Assembly (NCBI GenBank): GCA_902573735.1
Contig: CACGLH010000002.1
Coordinates: 231,662-295,661, forward strand
Source of the DNA: an uncultured Alphaproteobacteria bacterium
GTDB lineage: Bacteria > Pseudomonadota > Alphaproteobacteria > Rhodobacterales > Rhodobacteraceae
Direction: 5' to 3'
DNA length: 64,000 bases
Made by a program: the position numbers and the translations under genes. Position 1 is the stretch's first letter. Each line of letters begins with the position of its first letter. The notes under the pieces were generated by a model. The model ran no database searches and was not told where the DNA came from. It saw only the letters and a program-made list of their open reading frames with translations. Positions 28,158-36,623 of the stretch are shown in pieces.

Positions 28158-28190
28158 GGGGTTTACAAAATTCACAGTTTTGTGAACCCC
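28158..28190. repeat. 13-bp inverted repeat between permease and binding-protein genes
   Basis: GGGGTTTACAAAA and TTTTGTGAACCCC flank a 7-base loop, pairing at all 13 positions if one G-T wobble is allowed. No T run follows on either strand, so it is not an ordinary terminator. It lies in the leader of the binding-protein mRNA and may stabilise or process it. Confidence 0.6.
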
Positions 28191-28237
28191 TGTTAACATC
28201 AATAAGTTTTTACTTATCGAATTTTGTGATTTAAGTT

Positions 28238-29212
28238 TCATTTCATTCCACTTAAAGTAATTCCTTCAATAAATCTCTTTTGTGCGAGCATAAACGCTAC
28301 AATTAATGGTGTAACTATAACTGTTGAAACTGCCATTATTGGTCCATAAAAAGTTCCATCAGAGTCGGCTCTATATTCTCTCATTCCAATTGGAGGGGTA
28401 AATAAGTTTCTTTCTCCAGTTATAACAACTCTAGGCCAGAAATAATCATTCCAATGGGCTACAACAGAAAAAATAGCAAAGGCTAATAGAGCAGGTATTG
28501 CTGTTGGTAGCATTACTTTCCAAATGATAGAAAATTCTGACATCCCATCCATTCGACCAGCATCTATAAGGTCATCAGGGACTGTCATAAAAAATTGTCT
28601 CATTAAAAAAATTCCAAAAACTGAAATTGTCCATGGAATAATTAAAGCTGCATATGTATTCGTAAGTCCCACTTTTGCTAACATTATATATAAGGGAAGG
28701 GCTATTGCATGAACTGGGATTAACAAACAAAATAGCACTAATGAAAATGCAAAGTCCCTTCCCCAAAATCTTAATTTAGCTAATGCATAGGCTGCTGGAA
28801 GAGCAACAATTACTTGAATAAGAAATATAGAAACAGTTACTATAACACCATTTAGCAAGTATCTTAAAAGTGGTGCAAAAGTAAAAGCAGATTGATAATT
28901 AAAAAAAACAGGCTTTTTTGTACAGTTCTTTTTAACTTCATCAAGTAAGATATTATAAACATCTCTTTCAGTTTTTTCAGGATATAGCTCTAATGTATCT
29001 TTTACTTCTTCTCTCTCTGGTTGTCCTCGATGAACACAAAACTCATCAATAATGACCTCCTGTGATCCGAAAAATCCCGTATCAGCTCCTGTTTCGATTT
29101 CACGTTGTGACTTAAAGGAATAACTAACCATAGTATAAAAAGGGGCTATTACAATGAGCGCTCCCAAAATAAGAATGGCGTGTTTTATTGTTTGTCCAAT
29201 AGAAAAGTTCAT
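28238..29212 (-). CDS. Ugp-like ABC transporter permease (UgpE/MalG type)
   Basis: 324 residues. After the first helix there is a periplasmic insertion of about 75 residues with two cysteines (EFCVHRG and KKNCTKK). Further helices and the EAA loop DAGRMDGMSEFSIIWKVMLP follow. It pairs with the 29209-30171 permease, with which it overlaps by four bases. Confidence 0.87.
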   Translation of the reverse strand: MNFSIGQTIKHAILILGALIVIAPFYTMVSYSFKSQREIETGADTGFFGSQEVIIDEFCVHRGQPEREEVKDTLELYPEKTERDVYNILLDEVKKNCTKKPVFFNYQSAFTFAPLLRYLLNGVIVTVSIFLIQVIVALPAAYALAKLRFWGRDFAFSLVLFCLLIPVHAIALPLYIMLAKVGLTNTYAALIIPWTISVFGIFLMRQFFMTVPDDLIDAGRMDGMSEFSIIWKVMLPTAIPALLAFAIFSVVAHWNDYFWPRVVITGERNLFTPPIGMREYRADSDGTFYGPIMAVSTVIVTPLIVAFMLAQKRFIEGITLSGMK

Positions 29213-30171
29213 GAATAGTGAACCCTTTTTTCCACTAAATATCTTTGAACCAGAGTAATCATCATTACAAAAATTAAAAAAATAATTGTTATTGAAGCAC
29301 CTATTCCTATTAAGTTTTGTTTTATTCCTTTTTCGAAAATTGCATACATCATTACATAAGCTGTTTTGGAAGGACCAGCTCCCCTAGTCCAAAATGCTTC
29401 AACGATATCAAATACTTGAAATGCTTTTATGCATGAGATTGTAACTACAAAAACAGTTGTTGGTCCTAAAGCAGGCCAAGTGACTAATCTAAATCTTTCC
29501 CAACTACTTTTGGCTCCATCCATTTCTGCAGCCATATATAACTCTCTAGAAACACTTGTAAGACCAGCAAGATAAAGAACCATATTAAAACCAAAACCTT
29601 GCCAAACCCCTATAAAGCAAACAACCCAAATGGCATAATCTTTATCACCAAGCCAATTAGGCATGCCGTCTTCGCATGATCTACCGAACCAGGTATCCAT
29701 TTTTTCAAAACCTAAAAAAGATAAAGTTAGTAAATTTTTAAGCCAACCAATTTCACAGCCTGATTGTAAAAACCTGTTTATTTCTCCAATAGAAGGGTGT
29801 AGCATGATTTGCCATACAATAGCCATTGCCATTAAAGTAGCCATTACAGGTAGAAAATATATTGTTTTGTATAGATCTCCAAATCGAGTGATAGAATTAA
29901 TTAATAATGCAGCACCAAGACCTAAACCTACGGTTAAAGGTACTACTACCAAGACATAGCGAAAAGTTGCACCAAACATTTTTTCGTAAGATGATCTTGT
30001 AAAAATTTTTTCATAATTATCCAGTCCCACAAAATTTGCCCCAGGGTTCCCTAGGGAGTAATCTGTTAAACTCAGTCCCAAAGCCATAATTATGGGTATC
30101 CCAAAGATAATAATCATCAAAATAATAGCTGGTGCTAAAAACCAGTAAGCGGATTTATGAACTGAATTCAT
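29209..30171 (-). CDS. Ugp-like ABC transporter permease (UgpA/MalF type)
   Basis: 320 residues with six or so membrane segments and the EAA loop MAAEMDGAKSSWERFRLVTWP. The segment between helices 3 and 4 contains a longer loop with two cysteines (SGCEIGW, RSCEDGM). It overlaps the ATPase gene by four bases, so the three inner components are translationally linked. Confidence 0.87.
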   Translation of the reverse strand: MNSVHKSAYWFLAPAIILMIIIFGIPIIMALGLSLTDYSLGNPGANFVGLDNYEKIFTRSSYEKMFGATFRYVLVVVPLTVGLGLGAALLINSITRFGDLYKTIYFLPVMATLMAMAIVWQIMLHPSIGEINRFLQSGCEIGWLKNLLTLSFLGFEKMDTWFGRSCEDGMPNWLGDKDYAIWVVCFIGVWQGFGFNMVLYLAGLTSVSRELYMAAEMDGAKSSWERFRLVTWPALGPTTVFVVTISCIKAFQVFDIVEAFWTRGAGPSKTAYVMMYAIFEKGIKQNLIGIGASITIIFLIFVMMITLVQRYLVEKRVHYS

Positions 30172-31319
30172 GCTATTTTCTTGTTGGTAATATTATTTGG
30201 ATCAAAGACTTCAACTCGCTTACCTGCTGAATTAAAAAATAGAGCGTATTTTTGTGAAAAATTGAAGTTGACTTTGGCATCTACTTGTAAATTTAATGCT
30301 TCTTCAGGTGATACTCTTAATATTATTCTTTTTTCAATATTTGGAGATTCTACATGCATAAAAAAATCAGAACCTAAATTTTCTCTATGCTTGATTATTC
30401 CTTTAATGCAATTTCTGTCATTTGTTAGTGATAAGTGCTCTGGTCTAATACCAATAGATATTTTTTTATCCATGAAATGTTGAAAATTTCCTTGAATTTT
30501 AAATCCACAGATCTCTACCTGATTAGATTTTATTACATTACAAGAAAAAATATTAATTTTGGGAGATCCAATAAACTCAGCAACTCTAATATCCGATGGT
30601 TTTTCATAAATTTCTCTTGGTTTCCCTAATTGTAGTATATTACCGTCCATCATAACAGCTAAACGATTTGACATAGTTAGAGCTTCTGCTTGATCATGTG
30701 TAACATATACAAATGTTGAACCTAATGCTTTATGTAGTTCAGATAGTTCAGATCTCATATGAACTCTTAAAGCAGCATCAAGATTTGAAAGTGGCTCATC
30801 CATTAAAAATCCAACAGGATTTCTAACCATTGCTCTACCAAGTGCAGCTCTTTGTCTCTGACCGCCAGATAACTGCCCAGGTTTTCTTTTTAAAAAAGAT
30901 TCTAGTTTTAAAATTTTAGCAGTCTTTCTTACTCTTTCTGTTAATTCATTTCTTTTTTCTCTTGAAATAAATGGACCTATTAAAGGAAATCTTTCTAAAG
31001 TGCTTAAATGTCTAAGTTTGAGAGGAGTAAGCATATTTTCTGAAACTGTTAAATGAGGATAGAGAGCGTATGATTGGAATACCATGGCCAAATTTCTATC
31101 AGCGGGTTTTACCTTAGTCATATCAGCTCCTCCAATAAAAACCTCACCACTATCAGAGCTTTCTAATCCTGCAAGTATTCTTAATAGAGTAGATTTTCCA
31201 CAACCAGATGGTCCTACTAAAGTTAAAAATTCACCTTCATAGATTTCTAAATCTACATTATTTAATACTAAGGTATTTCCAAATGATTTATTAATCTTTT
31301 TGAGAAAAATTCCAGACAT
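30168..31319 (-). CDS. Ugp-like ABC transporter ATP-binding protein
   Basis: 383 residues of UgpC/MalK type. The Walker A is GPSGCGKST (near 36-44), the signature LSGGQRQR, the Walker B FLMDEPLSNLDA and the switch YVTHDQ, with a C-terminal TOBE region. It is the first gene of the transporter block. The gap upstream of it (31320-31497) is T- and A-rich and shows no clear operator. Confidence 0.9.
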   Translation of the reverse strand: MSGIFLKKINKSFGNTLVLNNVDLEIYEGEFLTLVGPSGCGKSTLLRILAGLESSDSGEVFIGGADMTKVKPADRNLAMVFQSYALYPHLTVSENMLTPLKLRHLSTLERFPLIGPFISREKRNELTERVRKTAKILKLESFLKRKPGQLSGGQRQRAALGRAMVRNPVGFLMDEPLSNLDAALRVHMRSELSELHKALGSTFVYVTHDQAEALTMSNRLAVMMDGNILQLGKPREIYEKPSDIRVAEFIGSPKINIFSCNVIKSNQVEICGFKIQGNFQHFMDKKISIGIRPEHLSLTNDRNCIKGIIKHRENLGSDFFMHVESPNIEKRIILRVSPEEALNLQVDAKVNFNFSQKYALFFNSAGKRVEVFDPNNITNKKIA

Positions 31320-31497
31320 TTTAAAAACGAAAAAATAAAAACTAATAATTATTCTTTAAAAAATAAAAATGTATAAAATATAACAAAATGTTTAATTTTT
31401 TTTTTATTTTAAGTAACTGTTTTTATATATAAATTCTGTTATTTTTCTTTGATAATGGATTTAGTTATACTTTTCTTTATTATTTTTTTTTATTAGA

Positions 31498-32112
31498 TTA
31501 TGAATATTTATCTAAAAAGTTTTCAATATTATCATTTCTAAAATCATCTAAAGCTAATCTAATTTTTGAATGACTCCAGTTCCACCAGGACAGATATAAA
31601 AGCTTTTCAATTATATTTTCACTAAATCTTTTTTTAATTGGTTTTGCTGGCACTCCAGCCACAATAGTATAAGGTTTTACATTTTTTGTTACTACTGATC
31701 CTGCACCCACCACAGCTCCAGTTCCTATTTTGAGTTGAGGTTTGATAATTGCACCATGCCCGATCCAGGTATCATGCCCAATTTCAGTAACTTTAGATTT
31801 TCTTTGTATAAAAAAACTATCATCATGTTTACTATCATCCCAATAATCAGAAGATCGATATAAAAAATGGTGAAGACTCGCTTTTTCCATTGGATGATCA
31901 GTTGGTCCTATCCGAACAAAACTTGCAATATTAGAAAATTTACCAATTTTTGAATTGGCTATATCTGTATACCTATCACAATAAGAATAATCTCCAATTG
32001 TACAATTGTTAAGTCTACTTCCATATCCTATTTCTACATATTTTCCAAAAGAAGTTTCATTAATTTCGCACTCATTATGAATCAGGGGTTTATCTTTACT
32101 TAACTTAACCAT
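31498..32112 (-). CDS. Phosphonate-associated hexapeptide-repeat acyltransferase
   Basis: 204 residues from ATG 32112, chosen for its ribosome site (AAAGGAAA). Left-handed beta-helix repeats such as IGYGSRLNNCTIGDYSY and IGHDTWIGHGAIIKPQLKIG lead to the C-terminal GVPAKPIKKRF. It fits the family of DapH/GlmU-related transferases found beside phosphonate genes. Acylation of an aminophosphonate is a plausible, unproven function. It ends 178 bases before the transporter ATPase start. Confidence 0.82.
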   Translation of the reverse strand: MVKLSKDKPLIHNECEINETSFGKYVEIGYGSRLNNCTIGDYSYCDRYTDIANSKIGKFSNIASFVRIGPTDHPMEKASLHHFLYRSSDYWDDSKHDDSFFIQRKSKVTEIGHDTWIGHGAIIKPQLKIGTGAVVGAGSVVTKNVKPYTIVAGVPAKPIKKRFSENIIEKLLYLSWWNWSHSKIRLALDDFRNDNIENFLDKYS

Positions 32113-32309
32113 TATAATTTCCTTTCCCAGAACAGAATCCAATTCTTGAAACAAATCTGAAGTTTTGCATCATCTTAATCTGAAAGAAAGCTAAAAGCGA
32201 TTAATAGACCTTATCTTCTATAGTGCACAAAAGCGGTCACATTGCATTGAAGATTGTAAGCGCCTATAAAGATATGTGCTATGTATAACTCTAGGATTAC
32301 TTAGGAGAG

Positions 32310-32705
32310 TTACATCACTCCTTTTGATGCCAAAACCTCTCCTCCCCATTTTAACATTTTTTTCAAATCTTCAATAGCTGACTCTAGTTCTTCTTTTTGG
32401 TTCATCATTACTTTAAGTTTCTCGTTTGCAAGTTCATAAGTTTTTAATAATTGAGTTTTTTGTTGGTCACCTATATCATATAGATTTAGAAGTTGTCTGA
32501 TTTCTTCCAAAGAAAATCCAAAACGCTTACCTTGTAAAATTAATTTTAATCTAGCTTGGTCCCTTCTTGTAAATAGTCTTCTTTTTCCTTCTCTAATTGG
32601 AAAAAGTAACTCCATAAATTCATAAAATCTTAGTGTTCTTGGTGTAACTTTATATAGGTCACACATCTCTTTAATTGATCTAAATTCTACAGTTATTTTA
32701 TTCAT
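32310..32705 (-). CDS. MerR family regulator without metal-binding cysteines
   Basis: 131 residues: helix-turn-helix (SIKEMCDLYKVTPRTLRFYE), wing, then a coiled coil near residues 80-118. The only cysteine lies in the DNA-binding part, so it is not a metal sensor of the CueR kind. Similar short alphaproteobacterial MerR proteins accompany acyl-CoA metabolism genes, but none is here. No promoter with a 19-bp spacer was found beside it. Confidence 0.82.
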   Translation of the reverse strand: MNKITVEFRSIKEMCDLYKVTPRTLRFYEFMELLFPIREGKRRLFTRRDQARLKLILQGKRFGFSLEEIRQLLNLYDIGDQQKTQLLKTYELANEKLKVMMNQKEELESAIEDLKKMLKWGGEVLASKGVM

Positions 32706-33256
32706 AGTGTGACCTCAACCTTTGGAAAATCTAGGCGTTTAAACAGAGGAACTTTGTAATAAAGTCATAGAAATTTCCAAAGATTTTTGTAAGGCGTTTT
32801 GGTTAAGATAAACCTTATTATATTTTATTATTACTACATAAAGATGTGAAAATTTTATTACAGGAATGTGAAATAATTTCTGCTAAATAAATATTTTGGC
32901 ATTACCTATGCAATCTTTGAGCATAGCCTTTGGATTCTATGGATCTCTTATTCGTCAGAGATAATCCAAAGGCTTACATTATCCCTGCTATAGAATACTT
33001 TAATAAGTGAAGTTACTAAGTCTGGTCTTAAACTAAATTCAAAAATTATTCAAAATCCAAATCCGAAAAATCAAACAACAAGTATTTTGATGCATGATGA
33101 GAAAAATAAGAAGAACTGGAAATTAGAAATCAGATTAATTATATTTTTGTCATTATTTTGTAATACTTTTGACAAAACTTAGGTGTATTTTAAATATATC
33201 GAATCTAAAAAATTATAAAAGAAACTGACACCAAATAAAACTCTATCTTAATGATT
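32706..33256. other. Non-coding stretch with structured hairpins
   Basis: No convincing reading frame in about 620 bases up to the gene at 33328. It holds two overlapping hairpins (32906-32974) and ends in a strong plus-strand terminator (33257-33297) that has no gene in front of it. The stretch is therefore a candidate for a plus-strand non-coding transcript. Confidence 0.55.
32906..32974 (+). ncRNA. Candidate structured RNA: two adjacent hairpins
   Basis: Hairpin 1 pairs CTATGC (32906-32911) with GCATAG (32921-32926). Hairpin 2 pairs AGCCTTTGGATT (32925-32936) with AATCCAAAGGCT (32963-32974), perfect over 12 bp, and extends inward after a one-sided bulge by ATCTCT with AGAGAT around an 8-base loop. 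The two share bases 32925-32926. The strand is assumed from the downstream terminator; transcription is not shown. Confidence 0.4.
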
Positions 33257-33297
33257 AAAGTCGGAACAACTTCTCTTTTGTTCTGACTTTTTTGTTT
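33257..33297 (+). terminator. Orphan intrinsic terminator
   Basis: AAAGTCGGAACAA pairs with TTGTTCTGACTTT (13 positions, one G-T wobble, 8-base loop) and runs into TTTTTTG on the plus strand. There is no plus-strand gene upstream within this gap, so it must end either an unannotated RNA or read-through from elsewhere. Confidence 0.82.
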
Positions 33298-33327
33298 GAA
33301 GACAAAGATGATAAGGGAGTATAAATA

Positions 33328-33687
33328 ATGTTTCAAAAAATCGGAAAATGGTTTGGAAGAGTTTCCATAAGTTTTAGTATCTTTGTCAATACTCTCTTTG
33401 GTGGGAAGAATAATCAAACTGTGAGTGCAAGACAGTACTTTCGTTTAACACAGAATAAATGGAACTTTTGTTTTTTAATTAATGGATTATTCTGGTGGGA
33501 AGAGGATCATTGTAGAAATAGTTATGAAAAGTGGGAAGTAATTAATAATGCTATGAAATATTATGAGGAATACAAAGAAAAGTACTCAGATAGAATAGGT
33601 TCTATGATGATAGAAAGGTCAAATAAGAAAAGTGAAGAAACTGGAACAGATCCATTACATGATTATTATCATCTAATGAATCAATAA
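33328..33687 (+). CDS. Small protein, phage-type hypothetical
   Basis: 119 residues with a good ribosome site (AAGGGAG). After one hydrophobic segment (VSISFSIFVNTLFGG) come SARQYFRLTQ and LFWWEEDHCRNSYEKW. The combination of a short N-terminal helix, a SAR motif and W-x2-DHC-x2-SY reminds me of small proteins carried by phages and prophages of Proteobacteria; that resemblance is from memory. No other phage gene is nearby. Function unknown. Confidence 0.6.
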   Translation: MFQKIGKWFGRVSISFSIFVNTLFGGKNNQTVSARQYFRLTQNKWNFCFLINGLFWWEEDHCRNSYEKWEVINNAMKYYEEYKEKYSDRIGSMMIERSNKKSEETGTDPLHDYYHLMNQ

Positions 33688-33698
33688 AGGAGAAATAA

Positions 33699-34061
33699 AT
33701 GTCAAAATTACTGGTTCATATTCACAGCGATTTAGAATTCAAAAATAAAGTAACATTAGGTTTGATGATTGCCCTTGCTGCAGAAAAAAAAGGGCACGAA
33801 GTAACACTTTTTCTCGCGGCAGACGGAGTAAATATACTGAATTGCAAAAGTGCTGGTGAAATAGTTGGTCAAGGAACTGGAGATTTACACGAACATCTTG
33901 AAAATTTAAAGAATACAAATGTTGCCATATTTGTCTCAGGAATGTCTGCTAAAGCAAGGGGTTACGATGAAACACTTCTAGATGGATATAAAGCAGAGTT
34001 TGCAATGCCTGATAAACTAATTGAAGAGTCAATTAAATCGGATAGTGTTCTCTGCTATTAA
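33699..34061 (+). CDS. DsrE-family protein
   Basis: 120 residues with the DsrE/DsrF-like alternating pattern: KLLVHIHSDLE, then ALAAEKKGHEVTLFLAADGV, then NVAIFVSGMSAKARGY. The strong ribosome site is AAAGGAGAAA. Family members work in sulfur relay or as predicted peroxiredoxin-like proteins. Single cysteines at CKSAGE and near the C-terminus (LCY) could matter. It starts 11 bases after the previous gene, so the two are likely co-transcribed. Confidence 0.8.
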   Translation: MSKLLVHIHSDLEFKNKVTLGLMIALAAEKKGHEVTLFLAADGVNILNCKSAGEIVGQGTGDLHEHLENLKNTNVAIFVSGMSAKARGYDETLLDGYKAEFAMPDKLIEESIKSDSVLCY

Positions 34062-34110
34062 GAATATTGACCAAAGTCTTATTCGCATCATTATGATGCT
34101 ATATAGTTTT

Positions 34111-34608
34111 TTATTCTGTTAATTTTTCGGTCTCCAAAGCACAAGTTATATCCTTTAATTGAGAGAAAGAAGCAGAAAAAACACAATGAGGATGTCCTGC
34201 TGCAGACCAAATTTTGTCAAATCTCCTAAGTGAAGTATCAATTATCAATTTTATACTTTTGGATAATCCAATAGGAGAAACTCCCCCAATGGAATATCCA
34301 GTAATTTTTTTTACTTCTTCAGCATTAGGTCTTCTTACAGTTCCACTAACACCTAAAACTTTAGATATTAATTCTATTCTACATTTCTTATCACCTGCTA
34401 TTAAGGTAACGACTGGGATTTCTTTGTTATCATTATTAATAATAAACAATAGAGACTTAACAATTGCACCCACAGGAACTTGTAGAGCATTTGCAGCATC
34501 TTGTGCTGTTCTTGCAGTTTCAGATAATTCAATCACCATTTCAGTATGACAGATATTCTTAAGAAAATCAGAAACTTTTCTTACTGTTTTCTTTTCTAAA
34601 TTACTCAT
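34111..34608 (-). CDS. YbaK/EbsC-type aminoacyl-tRNA deacylase
   Basis: 165 residues matching YbaK: ELSETARTAQDAANALQVPVGAIVKSLLF near 26-54 (two adjoining motifs), AGDKKCRIELI, and the conserved GYSIGGVSPIG. Such trans-editing domains clear mischarged tRNA. It stands alone, converging with the DsrE gene. Confidence 0.87.
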   Translation of the reverse strand: MSNLEKKTVRKVSDFLKNICHTEMVIELSETARTAQDAANALQVPVGAIVKSLLFIINNDNKEIPVVTLIAGDKKCRIELISKVLGVSGTVRRPNAEEVKKITGYSIGGVSPIGLSKSIKLIIDTSLRRFDKIWSAAGHPHCVFSASFSQLKDITCALETEKLTE

Positions 34609-34826
34609 ATTTCAAATATTAAAATGATTGATTATAGTTTTTTCATTAAATTATAATATCTTAATTTTTAGTTTACCAACTACAAATACTCAAACAATTT
34701 TCAATTATTCTAAAAGAAAGGCAAACTTACAAAAAAGTTTAACCTATCACTCTGCAAGGTATGAAACTCATGATAAAATTAATAAATTACCACAGTGAAC
34801 GATTTTAAAAGTAGTGTGGGTTTTTC

Positions 34827-35111
34827 TTAGTTTGGTATCCCCTCAACAACTCTCCAGTAAGGGAAATTAACATCATCTTTATTCTGTTCTATCGCCATTC
34901 TCAGAAATATCCCAGTTGTTACTGGACATGTCTTATCTGCTCCTGCCTTTAGTGCTAGACCTCTCCTTAGTTCTTTGATGGTAAAAAAAGAACCTTTCGG
35001 TATTGCATAAATAAAATCTGCAATTTTCTCTGGAGAAGAGATAAGCATTTTGTCTCCAGCAGAAATATCGGAAAACCCTTTGTCTAGAACTTTTATGATA
35101 TTTCTACTCAA
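34827..35111 (-). CDS. Conserved small protein related to MGMT-like domains
   Basis: 94 residues from TTG 35111, supported by an AGGAG ribosome site seven bases before it. The core IPKGSFFTIKELRRGLALKAGADKTC and the end PYWRVV recall a small family distantly like the DNA-binding part of alkyltransferases. The PCHRV catalytic motif is replaced by PYWRV, so alkyl transfer is not expected. Function unknown. Confidence 0.65.
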   Translation of the reverse strand: MSRNIIKVLDKGFSDISAGDKMLISSPEKIADFIYAIPKGSFFTIKELRRGLALKAGADKTCPVTTGIFLRMAIEQNKDDVNFPYWRVVEGIPN

Positions 35112-35666
35112 TAACTATCTCCTGAAACCCACAATGATTTTTTTCAATCTATCAGATTAACAAAATATTATTTTTTGAACATTAAAAATTATTTTTGACT
35201 CAATATTAATCAAAATTCCCAACTTACATGAGGTAGTTTTTTCAAGGAAATTCCGATCTTCTTATTAGTGTATATAACAGACTAATCGTAATTTAATTTT
35301 GACGAAAAAATAAAAATTCTTTCTCCAATATAATAGTCGAGATAATTCCTCCCTTTCATTATTTCGAAATTATTTCAAGTCCGATTTCCTTCCAAAGTAA
35401 TCGGACTTATTTTTTTTGTCTTAAAACAAAGATATTTGAGATAAAATCATATTATCAAAATTTATATTCAACCAACAAGTATTATTTTTTTCATCTTACC
35501 GATAAACATTTCTCTACCTTGATTGCATTTATAGATTAGAAAACCTTTGTTAGTTTTAGTGTAGGGGCATTATTACAAATATGTCCTATGTGATTCATAT
35601 TTTGTTTCTATTAAATGTGAGTTGTCGGGCAGACATAGGATTATTAAAAAAAGTTAAAGAATAAAA
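35112..35666. other. Non-coding stretch ending in an orphan terminator
   Basis: No reading frame with support in 555 bases. The stretch is AT-rich and carries a strong plus-strand terminator at 35377-35417. What is transcribed in front of it is not visible; a small RNA of up to about 250 bases could fit between the gene start at 35111 and the terminator. Confidence 0.5.
35377..35417 (+). terminator. Orphan intrinsic terminator
   Basis: AAGTCCGATT (35377-35386) pairs perfectly with AATCGGACTT (35399-35408) around a 12-base loop and is followed by A and eight T. No plus-strand gene precedes it in the gap. Confidence 0.85.
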
Positions 35667-35864
35667 ATGCAAAAAATATTAATCATTATTGGTATAGTTA
35701 TTTTAATTATAGGATTATTTTATCCTCATTTGAAAAAACTTGGACTAGGAAAATTACCAGGGGATATAATTTTGAAAGGAGAAAATTCTTCTTTTTATTT
35801 TCCAATTATTACTTGTATTGTCATAAGCATAATTTTGTCACTTATCATAAATTTTCTACGATAA
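35667..35864 (+). CDS. DUF2905 small membrane protein
   Basis: 65 residues with two membrane helices around LGKLPGDIILKGENSSFYFPI, the recognisable DUF2905 core. Role unknown in all bacteria that have it. It has no strong ribosome site. Confidence 0.82.
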   Translation: MQKILIIIGIVILIIGLFYPHLKKLGLGKLPGDIILKGENSSFYFPIITCIVISIILSLIINFLR

Positions 35865-35998
35865 ATGATAATAATTGAAAAAAATCATTATAATTTCTTC
35901 ATGTTTTATTTTTTTAAATATTTTGTCATAATTTTGATAATACTTAAATATAAATGATTATTTATATGAAATTAGTTTCATATTTCCTCCCTGGTCTA

Positions 35999-36039
35999 TG
36001 TGTGAGATTAGGAAATTCTCCCTCCTCTAATCTCACACA
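35999..36039. repeat. Perfect 13-bp inverted repeat
   Basis: TGTGTGAGATTAG and CTAATCTCACACA flank a 15-base pyrimidine-rich loop. No T run follows directly on either strand, so it is not a simple terminator. Confidence 0.65.
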
Positions 36040-36426
36040 AGACTTTTGAAGTTTTGTTTTTACTGACTAGATCATAGCTGGAGTAGGCTCTAAGGATATG
36101 TACCCATGTAGATAAAATAAATACTGCTGACTTATGATAGATTAGTAAGGTATATGTTGCTACAAAAATATGATAATCATAACATCCACCCCTCAGACAA
36201 ATACTTGAGGGTACCAAAAAAAAACATTCTATATATTGGTAATTAGTAAGAATCTATACCAGAAGCAAAACCAGAGCACCTTTCAATAAAAGCCATTGCA
36301 CCAAATTCATTCTTTTAGATTACCAAATGGCTATCTTTTCTTGATTCAATAAACTTAAAAAAGATTCATAAAATTGTCATAATATTTTAATAAATTTTTG
36401 AATAATAAATAATTTTCTATTTCTGG

Positions 36427-36477
36427 GGTTAGTCTTTGGGTTCTTCAAACTTTTAACTCTGTTACCAAAGGCTAGCC
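36427..36477. repeat. 13-bp hairpin resembling the one at 32925
   Basis: GGTTAGTCTTTGG pairs with CCAAAGGCTAGCC over 13 positions (two G-T wobbles on the plus-strand RNA) around a 25-base loop. The core TAGTCTTTGGGTTCT resembles TAGCCTTTGGATTCT of the hairpin at 32925-32974. Confidence 0.5.
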
Positions 36478-36623
36478 TCGAAAATAATATTGCTTGAGAT
36501 ATATTCCAGCGTTGTTAAATCTTTATTTAAAAAGATTAATGTAAATATAAAACATATTTCATTTTCAAAAAACAATAGTGCGAATACAGTTTGTTTGATA
36601 GGTTTTTCAAAAAATTTTTATAA

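Larger units (their letters stand above)
35865..36623. other. Long non-coding stretch with two strong hairpins
   Basis: About 760 bases without a supported gene; a 69-codon minus-strand frame at 36008-36217 has no family features and contains one arm of a hairpin. Two hairpins stand out (35999-36039 and 36427-36477), plus a short CCCTCA/TGAGGG inverted repeat near 36190-36211. Confidence 0.5.

Noticed and set aside
36008..36217. A 69-codon minus-strand frame
   Set aside because: No family features, poor ribosome site, and it runs through one arm of a perfect inverted repeat.
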